Assembly (NCBI GenBank): GCA_002717515.1
Contig: PBEC01000017.1
Span: 104,293 to 168,292 of the forward strand
Direction: 5' to 3'
Source: Flavobacteriales bacterium
Lineage (GTDB): Bacteria; Bacteroidota; Bacteroidia; Flavobacteriales_C; GCA-002722245
DNA length: 64,000 nt
Shown here: positions 9,378-17,481 of the stretch, piece after piece
How the letters are laid out: every line of letters starts with the position of its first letter
Numbering within the stretch: position 1 is the first letter of the stretch
Notes under the pieces: generated by a model
The model's database searches: none
What the model saw: the letters and a program-made list of their open reading frames with translations, nothing else
Told to the model about the DNA's origin: nothing
Position numbers and translations under genes: made by a program

Positions 9378-10649
9378 CTAGTACTTCCCTTTCCAAAGCT
9401 TCGTGAGCCATTCTTTTATGAGTGTTTCCTTTTTATTTACACCTGGATCATACAACTTAGTGCCGGACAATTCTGCTGGAAAAAATTCCTGATCAATAAA
9501 ATTATCTGTTCCTGAATGAGAATATTGATAACCTTTACCGTATCCCATATTCTCCATTAATTGAGTTGGAGCATTTCTCAAATGCAAAGGAATAGGTAAA
9601 TCTCCTGTTTCTTTTACAATTTTTTGAGCATTTTTGATAGCCTCGTAAGCACTATTACTTTTAGGTGATGTCGTCAAATAAATTGTACATTGAGAAAGAG
9701 CTATTCTACACTCAGGATAGCCTATGTTTTTCACAGCATCAAAACAAGCATTTGCCATGACCAAAGCAGTTGGGTTTGCCATACCAATATCCTCACTTGC
9801 CGAAATTACCAACCTACGTGCAATAAATTTTGCATCTTCACCTCCTTCAATCATTCTTGCTAAATAATAAAGAGCAGCATTGGGATCACTTCCTCGAATT
9901 GATTTTATAAATGCAGATGCTATATCATAATGATTTTCACCTGCCTTATCATAGATAGCGAGGTTCTTTTGAACATGCTGTTGAACTATATCATTTGAAA
10001 TTTCAATTTTTTCTCCTCCAATCGAATTAACTACCAACTCAAAATTATTCAGTAGTTTCCTCGCGTCACCTCCACTCAATTTAATTAAGGCATCTGTTTC
10101 ATTTAAAATGATAGTTTTTTGTGACAACAAAACATCATTATCAATTGCTTTAGTCAACAACTCTTCCAACTCAAAATTAGAATGATGGTTTAAAACATAA
10201 ACCTGAGACCTCGAAAGAAGTGCTGAAATGACCTCGAAAGAAGGATTTTCTGTAGTTGCACCAATTAGGGTAATCGTACCTTTTTCTACGGCACCCAGAA
10301 GAGAATCCTGTTGGGACTTACTAAATCGATGTATTTCATCAATAAATAAAACAGGAGATTTACCTCCATTAAACAAACCATTGGATTCTGCTTTATTAAT
10401 TACATCTCTTACATCCTTAACCCCTGAATTAATAGCACTAAGTGTATAAAAAGGACGATCCAACTGTTTGCAAATAATATGAGCTAATGTCGTTTTACCG
10501 ACCCCTGGAGGCCCCCAAAAAATCATACTTGGCAAGAGATTGCTTTTAAGAGCTAATCGAATAGGGCCACTCTTTCCAACAAGATGATCTTGACCTAAAA
10601 AATCATCTAAAGTTTGCGGACGTAATCTTTCTGCAAGAGGCTGATTCAT
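9378..10649 (-). CDS. rarA: Replication-associated recombination protein RarA (MgsA)
   Basis: 423 residues, AAA+ ATPase of the RarA/WRNIP1 family acting at stalled replication forks. Walker A GPPGVGKTT is at residues 46-54, Walker B LFIDEIHRF at about 102-110, sensor 1 GATTENPSF follows, and the C-terminal tetramerisation domain contains the family marker SIRGSDPNAALYYLARM. The N-terminus PLAERLRPQTLDDFLGQDHL is classic for the family. Its ATG overlaps the stop of the upstream lipoprotein gene by 4 nt (ATGA). It ends the bestrophin-lipoprotein-rarA operon. Confidence 0.95.
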   Translation of the reverse strand: MNQPLAERLRPQTLDDFLGQDHLVGKSGPIRLALKSNLLPSMIFWGPPGVGKTTLAHIICKQLDRPFYTLSAINSGVKDVRDVINKAESNGLFNGGKSPVLFIDEIHRFSKSQQDSLLGAVEKGTITLIGATTENPSFEVISALLSRSQVYVLNHHSNFELEELLTKAIDNDVLLSQKTIILNETDALIKLSGGDARKLLNNFELVVNSIGGEKIEISNDIVQQHVQKNLAIYDKAGENHYDIASAFIKSIRGSDPNAALYYLARMIEGGEDAKFIARRLVISASEDIGMANPTALVMANACFDAVKNIGYPECRIALSQCTIYLTTSPKSNSAYEAIKNAQKIVKETGDLPIPLHLRNAPTQLMENMGYGKGYQYSHSGTDNFIDQEFFPAELSGTKLYDPGVNKKETLIKEWLTKLWKGKY

Positions 10650-11134
10650 TTTGAAACCTTCTTAAAAATAAACTTTTGATTGCGTTTCATCTCAGACACT
10701 TCCAAAACAGAGTCGTTGAGTTTCTTAATAACGGTGGTATCAACTGAAAACTTTTGTGTATTGGGGTATTTTTGGAACAAAAAAGTATCGGAAACCCACC
10801 ATTTTCCCTTTACATTAATAGCACTCATCGAAAAACTGGAATCTTCATTATATATTGCAAAAACATTTTGATCTCCTTGTTTTGAGAGGCCATCTGAAAT
10901 TCTTTCTTCCACAAGCCAGGTTCCAACCAGATATTGAGCTGCTGTTGCGTTTGAATTAACCGAAACTTCACTTGAATCAAAAGCGTCTTTGACAACTGAA
11001 TCCGTGTTAACAACTTCTGTTACAGGAAGAGCCATTTCTCCTTTTAGGTCAGCAGTATTAGTGTTGCAATTCCACAAAAAAGAAATTGTAAGTAAACTAA
11101 GAATATTATGCTTTAAATTTCCCATGGATTTCAT
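10646..11134 (-). CDS. Small lipoprotein, lipocalin-like beta protein
   Basis: 162 residues with a lipoprotein signal ending at a Cys (FLWNC, about residues 19-23). The mature part has an Ala/Val/Ser/Asp-rich linker to about residue 65, then YLVGTWLVEER and alternating strands with conserved-looking Trp and Phe. This resembles the lipocalin-like (DUF5004/DUF4923 style) lipoproteins of Bacteroidota, but I cannot assign a family firmly. The ATG at 11134 overlaps the bestrophin gene by 29 nt; the ATG three codons later (11125) is an alternative. It overlaps rarA by 4 nt. Confidence 0.6.
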   Translation of the reverse strand: MKSMGNLKHNILSLLTISFLWNCNTNTADLKGEMALPVTEVVNTDSVVKDAFDSSEVSVNSNATAAQYLVGTWLVEERISDGLSKQGDQNVFAIYNEDSSFSMSAINVKGKWWVSDTFLFQKYPNTQKFSVDTTVIKKLNDSVLEVSEMKRNQKFIFKKVSK

Positions 11135-11966
11135 CGATATTCCCTTCTATTTTATCTTGTAATTCATCAAAAGGTAAATCATTGACATCCTTTCCAAAAG
11201 GATCCTCTATTTCTTCTCCAATCAATTCAATGCCAATCATTGTAAAAAAGACCAGCATCATCAATGGAATGCTCCACCAATGAAGTGACTTTACAAACCC
11301 GAAAGGGAGGGTAATCAAATATATGAGTAAAATTCTTTTGAGGTGTATCGCATAACCAAAGGGTATAGGAGTATTTCTAATTCGTTCACATGCTCCCTGA
11401 ATATTCGATAATTTTTCAATTTCGTTTTCCAAAACAAGAAGCTGCTCCCCTGTTATTGAACCTGATTTCAAAGCTGCAACCACTTTTTTACTCATTTGAT
11501 CCAAAAGGTAGTTTGGTTTATGATCTGCACGATTAATCCCTTCTTTCATCCAATCAGGACATAGTCGGTCGAGTTCAGCATACTCTTGTTTTCGTAAGTG
11601 TTCTTTAAGAACATAAGTATATATTTTAATAAGTTCAGTGAATTGAACATCTTCAAGATATCCTTCAACCTTCATTGCGAAGTGACGAGTTGTATTTACC
11701 AACATTCCCAATTGCTTCCTACCTTCCCACCATCGATCGTATGCCGTATTTGTTCTAAAAACCAACAAAAGACCAATCACCAAACCTAAAACCGTATGAA
11801 ATGTAGGCGATATATTAAACGCTTCAAGGGGATAGTTGGCATATAAAAAGTTTAACCCTGTTGTTAAAAGCCCATAAAAAAATATGCTCCAAAGCATACC
11901 TTCAAAAAAATATCCACTTGGTTTAAACAAAAACCTCCACCAAATTTTACTATTGTAATTAAGCAT
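11106..11966 (-). CDS. Bestrophin family anion channel
   Basis: 286 residues matching bacterial bestrophins (formerly UPF0187). The N-terminal block WWRFLFKPSGY is followed by membrane helices; the marker LVIGLLLVFRTNTAYDRWWEGRK at about residues 62-84 is highly characteristic. Further hydrophobic segments lie at about 210-245, and the acidic C-terminal stretch GEEIEDPFGKDVNDLP matches the family's calcium-clasp-like region. Bacterial members form pentameric inner-membrane channels. It heads an operon with a lipoprotein and rarA; the linkage to a repair gene looks incidental. Confidence 0.9.
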   Translation of the reverse strand: MLNYNSKIWWRFLFKPSGYFFEGMLWSIFFYGLLTTGLNFLYANYPLEAFNISPTFHTVLGLVIGLLLVFRTNTAYDRWWEGRKQLGMLVNTTRHFAMKVEGYLEDVQFTELIKIYTYVLKEHLRKQEYAELDRLCPDWMKEGINRADHKPNYLLDQMSKKVVAALKSGSITGEQLLVLENEIEKLSNIQGACERIRNTPIPFGYAIHLKRILLIYLITLPFGFVKSLHWWSIPLMMLVFFTMIGIELIGEEIEDPFGKDVNDLPFDELQDKIEGNIDEIHGKFKA

Positions 11967-12073
11967 ATTTAAAGAAATACAGTATTAAAATTTAAGTTAG
12001 TAAAACAAAACCTGAAATGAGAATTACGCGCAAAATTTAACGAAAAAATGATTTTTAATGATAAATAAAAGAA

Positions 12074-13174
12074 TCAATTTTTCAAATGCTTCTTAATTTC
12101 ATTCGCTAAGTTGATGATTTCATTTTCTGTATTGAAAGTATGAATACATATCCTTATTCTTTCCTTTCCTTTTTTCACCGTTGGACTCAAAACCGGCCTT
12201 ACATCAAAACCTGAATCAACCAACAATCCAGAAACATTCTTTACAACCTCGTTACCCGGAAAAAGAACACATTGTATTGCTGAATCACTTGATATTAGGC
12301 ACTTGGATTCTTTTTTAGAAAATTGAGCTTTAAACAAACTTATATTTTGCAATAAATTTAAACTCAAAGTTCCACTTTTTAACTCACCATAACTGTTACT
12401 TAGTGATTGAATTGTATGAGGTGGTAACGCAGTGGTATAAATAAAGCTTCTACAAAAATTTATCAAAAAACTTTTAACCGTAGCATCAGATAAAACCGCA
12501 GCGCCATGTGCACCAATTGCCTTTCCAAACGTAACGATTCTTATCGGAACTCTATCCTCTATACCTAAAGATTGAACTAAACCTTCCCCACACTTTCCAA
12601 AAACACCAATGCTATGTGCTTCATCCACTACTAAAATCAAACCTTCTTGATTACAAAAATTTGCCAAATCCAACAAAGGCGCTGAATCTCCATCCATTGA
12701 ATAAACCCCCTCTACAACAACATAAACATCTCCCTCAGCGTGCTTTAATTTTTTATTAAGATCATCAATACTATTGTGCTTAAACGAATAAGATTTTGCA
12801 AAAGAAAGACGCATTCCATCTTTAACAGACGCATGAATTAGCTCATCGTAGAGTATAGTATCTCCTTTTTGAGGAACCGATGAAAAAAAACCTACGTTTG
12901 CATTATATCCTGAATTGAACATTAATGCACTCTCGCATTTGTGAAATTCAGATAAAAACTTTTCAAATTGTTCTATCTCAGGATAATTTCCTGCCAATAA
13001 ACGAGAGCCACCACTTCCTTTGACCTGAATACCATTGAATTCATCTCCTCCTTTAGACAACCCCAGGTAATCATTCGAAGAAAAATCGATGAGACCTCTG
13101 CGATTACTTAAAAAACGAAAAGCATTTGCTTCCTCTCTTTGAGTCAACAAATGCTTTTGTTTTTTGAATTTCAT
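12074..13174 (-). CDS. bioF: 8-amino-7-oxononanoate synthase (biotin synthesis)
   Basis: 366 residues of the alpha-oxoamine synthase family: condenses pimeloyl thioester with L-alanine, giving the 8-amino-7-oxononanoate used to build biotin. Conserved blocks are DFSSNDYLGL near residue 30, GSGGSRLLAGN, the cofactor-stacking DEAHSIGVFG at 184-193, and the pyridoxal-phosphate Lys218 in TFGKA. The protein is shorter than E. coli BioF (about 384), mainly at the N-terminus, as is common in Bacteroidota. It lies 15 nt after bioB on the same strand, which favours bioF over 2-amino-3-ketobutyrate ligase. bioA, bioD and bioC/H are not in the window. Confidence 0.88.
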   Translation of the reverse strand: MKFKKQKHLLTQREEANAFRFLSNRRGLIDFSSNDYLGLSKGGDEFNGIQVKGSGGSRLLAGNYPEIEQFEKFLSEFHKCESALMFNSGYNANVGFFSSVPQKGDTILYDELIHASVKDGMRLSFAKSYSFKHNSIDDLNKKLKHAEGDVYVVVEGVYSMDGDSAPLLDLANFCNQEGLILVVDEAHSIGVFGKCGEGLVQSLGIEDRVPIRIVTFGKAIGAHGAAVLSDATVKSFLINFCRSFIYTTALPPHTIQSLSNSYGELKSGTLSLNLLQNISLFKAQFSKKESKCLISSDSAIQCVLFPGNEVVKNVSGLLVDSGFDVRPVLSPTVKKGKERIRICIHTFNTENEIINLANEIKKHLKN

Positions 13175-13189
13175 GATTTAAATGAAGAA

Positions 13190-14248
13190 TTATTTGGAAG
13201 CCATTTCTTTCTTCCATTCACGGACCCTAGCCTCCATCTTAGCTTTAGCAGAGTTCTCCTTATATCTTTCATTAACTACTGGTTGCTCACCGTCTTCAAA
13301 AGGCATCTTAGGACTGAGTCCTAAATTCTTGAATAGTATTTTATCGGCTTTGAACTCAGGGTTATCAGTAGTAAGCAAAGTTTCACCAGCAAAAATAGAA
13401 TTAGCGCCCGCCATAAAACACATAGCCTGAGCCTCATCACTCAATTCGAGTCTTCCTGCTGAAAGCCTAACGGCACTCTTCGGCATCATTATTCTGGCTA
13501 TTGATACCATTTTTATTAAATCCCAAGAAGGAACTCTATCGTTTTCTGCTAAAGGAGTTCCTTCAACGGGAACTAGCGTGTTAATAGGAACTGATTCTGG
13601 ATGCTTTGGATAATTTGCCAAAGTAATAAGCATATTAATCCTGTCTTTTTTCTCTTCTCCCAAACCAATAATTCCTCCTGAACATAATGAAACTCCAGCT
13701 TTTCTAACAGATTTATGCGTGTCCAAGCGGTCATTAAAAGTTCTGGTAGAAATTATTTCTTCATATTTTTCTTCAGAAGTATCAATGTTATGGTTGTATG
13801 CATAAAGCCCAGCATCTTTTAAACGTTGGGCTTGCTCATCGTTCAACATACCTAGAGTACAACAAACCTCCATATCCATTTCGTTTATTCCTCTGACCAT
13901 TTCAAGTACATTGTCGAAATCTCTATTATCTCTGACTTCTCTCCATGCTGCTCCCAAACACATTCTTGAAGCACCACCCTCCTTTGCTTTTTTTGCCTGA
14001 CTGATAACATCTTCAGGCTTCATTAATTTTTGTGCTTCAACATCTGTGTGATATCTTGCTGCCTGAGGACAATAGGAACAATCCTCGGGACAGCCTCCAG
14101 TTTTTATGGATACCAATGAGGATATTTGAACTTGTTTAGAATCGTGGAACTCTCTGTGAATACCAGCTGCTTTGTAAACTAAATCCAGAAGAGGCATATC
14201 GTAAAGTTGACTTACCTCGCTATATTTCCAATCGTGACGAATGTCCAT
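13190..14248 (-). CDS. bioB: Biotin synthase (radical SAM)
   Basis: 352 residues from the ATG at 14248 (MDIRHDWKYSEV). An in-frame TTG at 14269 overlaps a promoter -7 box and is rejected as start. It inserts sulfur into dethiobiotin using S-adenosylmethionine and two iron-sulfur clusters. The radical-SAM motif CPEDCSYC holds the three cluster Cys at residues 53, 57 and 60, and the second-cluster ligands lie in the MCLGAAWR and CCTLGM blocks and around the conserved Arg in LSAGRLEL. First gene of a bioB-bioF pair. Confidence 0.97.
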   Translation of the reverse strand: MDIRHDWKYSEVSQLYDMPLLDLVYKAAGIHREFHDSKQVQISSLVSIKTGGCPEDCSYCPQAARYHTDVEAQKLMKPEDVISQAKKAKEGGASRMCLGAAWREVRDNRDFDNVLEMVRGINEMDMEVCCTLGMLNDEQAQRLKDAGLYAYNHNIDTSEEKYEEIISTRTFNDRLDTHKSVRKAGVSLCSGGIIGLGEEKKDRINMLITLANYPKHPESVPINTLVPVEGTPLAENDRVPSWDLIKMVSIARIMMPKSAVRLSAGRLELSDEAQAMCFMAGANSIFAGETLLTTDNPEFKADKILFKNLGLSPKMPFEDGEQPVVNERYKENSAKAKMEARVREWKKEMASK

Positions 14249-14266
14249 AACATTTACTTTATGAAA

Positions 14267-14274
14267 CAAATATA
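14267..14274 (-). promoter_or_regulatory. -7 promoter box for bioB-bioF
   Basis: The minus strand reads TATATTTG (TAnnTTTG). Transcription would begin a few bases downstream, leaving a leader of roughly 15 nt before the bioB ATG at 14248. No recognisable BirA operator dyad or clear -33 box was found nearby. Confidence 0.5.
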
Positions 14275-14403
14275 AACTTCTGTCGATTTAAATCCTAACA
14301 GTAAAGGTGTCTAATAATTGTTTTTTGTTAACATTCAGACTAAAAATATTTTTCAAATTGAGGAAACTAATTTCTTTTTATGAGAACGTTTATTAGCAAA
14401 AAC

Positions 14404-14432
14404 AAAAAAGCGGATGAAACATCCGCTTTTTT
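14404..14432. terminator. Bidirectional intrinsic terminator after tRNA-His
   Basis: A perfect stem GCGGAT/ATCCGC around a GAAAC loop is flanked by A6 on one side and T6 on the other, so it can act on both strands. It begins directly after the tRNA 3' end on the minus strand, and would terminate that transcript. Confidence 0.85.
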
Positions 14433-14433
14433 G

Positions 14434-14508
14434 GGCGAAGTATGGGATTCGAACCCACGACCCCTGGAACCACAAACCAGTGCTCTAACCAACTGAGCTA
14501 ACATCGCC
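14434..14508 (-). tRNA. tRNA-His (anticodon GTG)
   Basis: The minus strand folds into a full cloverleaf: D arm GCTC/GAGC with loop AGTTGGTTA, anticodon loop TTGTGGT with GTG, and T arm with TTCGAAT. The genome encodes the extra G at position -1 facing C73, the identity element of tRNA-His. CCA is not encoded. Two U-U oppositions are present, at 5-68 in the acceptor stem and 31-39 at the end of the anticodon stem. Transcribed alone and followed by a strong terminator. Confidence 0.95.
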
Positions 14509-14591
14509 ATTTTGTGGGATGCAAAGATAACAAAAAACTTTTCTTGAAAGCAAAATTTCTATTAAAACCTAATTTGTAACTTTATTTCATA

Positions 14592-16682
14592 ATGGAAAAA
14601 AAGCATACGCTAAATATCAAAGGAATGACATGTGCCAACTGCGCACTTTCTGTGGAAAAAGCCCTAAAGAAACAAGGTGCTAAAAATGTACACGTAAATT
14701 TCAGTACAGGGGAAGCTTCTTATACCGGTAATATAAGCATCAAAGGTTTTAAAAATGCCATTAAAATGAGTGGTTTTACAATCCAGCAAAACTCCGAAAA
14801 AAGAAAAAAATCAAAAACTACCCTCCTTTTTCTGGTTTCATTACTTTTCACTCTTCCTCTTGTGGCACACATGTTTATCCCTGATGCCCCCCTCCTGAGC
14901 AACCCTCTTTTTCAACTTGGATTAACTGTTCCAATATTGTTAACAGGCGGTGTTTATTTTATAAAAAGTGCATATTTTGGTTTAAAATCAGGGGTACCCA
15001 ATATGGACCTATTAATCTCAACTGGTTTTTTGTCAGCTTTTATTTATAGTACTTACGGTTCCTTTATTATTGGGCACCAAACTGATTATTTATTTTTTGA
15101 AACAACAGCATCCATAATAACACTTGTTTTACTCGGAAATTTATTGGAAGAGAAATCAATAAAAAAAACAACATCTGCCTTAAAGGATTTAGAAGAATTA
15201 CGCCCAAAAACTGCCAGGAAAGTTACTGACGGTGATAAAATTGAAAGAATAGAAGTGGCTCAGCTTAAAGCTGATGATTTTATTCGAATAAACTCAGGCG
15301 ATAAAATACCCATCGACGGAATTATAGCCTCAGGCGAACTGGAGTTAGACGAAAGTTTAATTAATGGAGAGAGTAGGCCTGTTGTTAAAAACACACTTAC
15401 GGATGTGATTTCTGGAACTACTGTAATTTCAGGTTCAGCTTTAGTAAGAGTTACAAAAGAATATGGAGAATCCACAATTGACAGAATAATAGAACTCGTT
15501 AAAAACGCACAAAATCAAAAACCTAAAATTCAAAAAATGGGAGATAGAATTAGTAACTTCTTTGTCCCTGGAGTTATTATTGCATCGATTTTTACGTTTT
15601 TATTCTCCTATTTAAAACTGGAAAAAAGTATTGAAAATTCAATAATGAGCAGTATTGCTGTCCTTGTGATTAGTTGTCCTTGCGCAATGGGCCTTGCTGC
15701 TCCAACTGCCATTATGGTTGGAATTGGAAAGCTTGCTAAATTTGGAATCCTTATTAAGGGAGGAACAACTCTTGAAAAATTAGCAAAAGCAAACTTAATC
15801 GTATTTGATAAAACAGGTACTTTAACTACAGGTCAATTTATCCTAAATAAGCTTAATTATTACAAGGAATCTGAAAAAAAAATCAAACAAGTAATTCTTT
15901 CACTGGAACAGCAAAGTAATCATCCAATAGCAGAATCATTAGTTAAAACCCTGGAGAAAGAAGTTGGCCCCATTTATTTACAGGACGTTATAGAAATAAG
16001 AGGTAAAGGTGTTAAAGGAACCGATACAGAAGGAAATACTTATCAACTTGTATCCAATAAACATGCAAAAACAATAACAAAAAGAATATTAACATCGGAT
16101 TTGGTTTTATTTAATGGAACATCAGTTGTCGCAGAACTTTGGATAAAAGATCAAATTAAAGAAGATGCTGAAGAAACGATCTCCTGGCTTAAGAGTCATG
16201 GATACAGAACAATGCTATTATCGGGGGATTTAAGAAAAAACTGTGATGAAATTGCGAGAGAACTTTATTTTGATGACTACTATTACGAAAAATCACCGGA
16301 AGAAAAATTAAAAATAATTGAAAAACTAAATAAAGATTATAATGTAATCATGGTAGGAGATGGAATAAATGATGCTCCATCCTTGGCACTTGCTCATGTT
16401 GGAATATCATTCGGTTCGGCAACAGATATTGCTATAAATTCATCAGAGGTTATACTAATTGACAAAAATCTGACAGCTCTAAAAACAGCATTATCAATAG
16501 GTAAACAAACCTACAGAACAATTAAACAAAACTTCTTTTGGGCGTTGTCTTACAACATTTTTGCAATTCCAATCGCTGCTGCAGGATATTTAAAACCAAT
16601 TTTTGCCGCAATATTCATGGCATTTTCAGACATTGTTGTTATTGGAAACTCTCTTTTACTAAAGGTAAAAAAGAGCAGTTGA
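14592..16682 (+). CDS. copA: Copper-type P1B ATPase with one N-terminal HMA domain
   Basis: 696 residues. One heavy-metal domain with GMTCANC at residues 11-17 leads into eight predicted membrane helices. The intramembrane CPC motif is at 362-364, the phosphorylated Asp406 in DKTGT, and the GDGIND hinge at about 589-594. TM7 has the YN-x4-P pattern of Cu(I) pumps (YNIFAIP). TM8 reads MAFSDIVVIGNS from Met676: the Met is kept, but the second Ser of the usual MxxSS site is Asp680. The family exports Cu(I) across the inner membrane. Monocistronic, with no CsoR/CueR regulator or chaperone next to it. An assembly factor (FixI/CtpA-like) role for cytochrome oxidase is an alternative. Confidence 0.88.
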   Translation: MEKKHTLNIKGMTCANCALSVEKALKKQGAKNVHVNFSTGEASYTGNISIKGFKNAIKMSGFTIQQNSEKRKKSKTTLLFLVSLLFTLPLVAHMFIPDAPLLSNPLFQLGLTVPILLTGGVYFIKSAYFGLKSGVPNMDLLISTGFLSAFIYSTYGSFIIGHQTDYLFFETTASIITLVLLGNLLEEKSIKKTTSALKDLEELRPKTARKVTDGDKIERIEVAQLKADDFIRINSGDKIPIDGIIASGELELDESLINGESRPVVKNTLTDVISGTTVISGSALVRVTKEYGESTIDRIIELVKNAQNQKPKIQKMGDRISNFFVPGVIIASIFTFLFSYLKLEKSIENSIMSSIAVLVISCPCAMGLAAPTAIMVGIGKLAKFGILIKGGTTLEKLAKANLIVFDKTGTLTTGQFILNKLNYYKESEKKIKQVILSLEQQSNHPIAESLVKTLEKEVGPIYLQDVIEIRGKGVKGTDTEGNTYQLVSNKHAKTITKRILTSDLVLFNGTSVVAELWIKDQIKEDAEETISWLKSHGYRTMLLSGDLRKNCDEIARELYFDDYYYEKSPEEKLKIIEKLNKDYNVIMVGDGINDAPSLALAHVGISFGSATDIAINSSEVILIDKNLTALKTALSIGKQTYRTIKQNFFWALSYNIFAIPIAAAGYLKPIFAAIFMAFSDIVVIGNSLLLKVKKSS

Positions 16683-16754
16683 GAACAAATGTTAATGCTT
16701 GGATGTCACAAGATAAAAAAACTCTTTATAAGGAAAGGGTAGCATTTTATTGTC

Positions 16755-17468
16755 TCAAAGGCCTAGAAGGTCCGACATTCCAAAGAAACCAGATTTTTTG
16801 TACATAAATTCAGCAGCTAAAACAGCACCAAGAGCAAAACCTTTTCTGTTGTGAGCTGTGTGCTTTATATATATCTCATCGATATCGTTTTCATAGGTGA
16901 CAATATGAGTCCCTGGAACATTTTCTATTCTCTTAGAGAAAATCCCTAATTCACCATTGGAAGCTGTTTTTTCATTCACCCAATTGGTAACTTGTGGTAA
17001 ATTATCAATAATTCCCTCGGCTAAAGTAATTGCTGTTCCACTTGGCGAATCCAATTTTTCAGTATGGTGAACCTCTTCCATTGCAACTTTGTATTCTTTA
17101 TAGGGAGCCATTAATGAAGCGAGTTTTTTATTGATTTCAAAAAAAACATTTACTCCTACACTAAAGTTGGAAGCATAAAACAACCCTTTACCCGCCTCCG
17201 TTTGCTGAATGCAATAGTCTATTTTATCAAGCCAACCAGTAGTTCCTACAACTACAGGCACATTGGATTCAAAACAAAGCTGAATGTTATCATAGGCAGT
17301 ATTAGGCGTACTAAACTCTATTGCTACATCAGCGAGGCTTAAATTTTCTTTTGTTAAATCACTTAGATTATCCTCTCCTATTTTTAAAACAACATCATTT
17401 CCACGGGATAAGGCTATTTTTTCAATTTCCTTACCCATTTTACCATAACCAAGAATTGCTATTTTCAT
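16755..17468 (-). CDS. dapB: 4-hydroxy-tetrahydrodipicolinate reductase
   Basis: 237 residues, the short form usual in Bacteroidota (E. coli 273). It reduces the dihydrodipicolinate precursor with NAD(P)H on the way to diaminopimelate and lysine. Visible are the Rossmann loop ILGYGKMGKEIE at the N-terminus, IEFSTPNTA, VGTTGW, the catalytic helix region SNFSVGVN, the EVHHTEKLDSPSGTA block with the proton-donor His pair and Lys, and a C-terminal HTAHNRKGFALGAVLAAEF. It follows the TlpA-like lipoprotein gene by 13 nt on the same strand. Confidence 0.96.
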   Translation of the reverse strand: MKIAILGYGKMGKEIEKIALSRGNDVVLKIGEDNLSDLTKENLSLADVAIEFSTPNTAYDNIQLCFESNVPVVVGTTGWLDKIDYCIQQTEAGKGLFYASNFSVGVNVFFEINKKLASLMAPYKEYKVAMEEVHHTEKLDSPSGTAITLAEGIIDNLPQVTNWVNEKTASNGELGIFSKRIENVPGTHIVTYENDIDEIYIKHTAHNRKGFALGAVLAAEFMYKKSGFFGMSDLLGL

Positions 17469-17481
17469 TTTATAGTATAAT

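Noticed and set aside
16538..16807. Plus-strand ORF of 89 codons overlapping the copA end
   Set aside because: It runs in another frame through the conserved TM7-TM8 region of the ATPase; its Cys-rich look comes from that.
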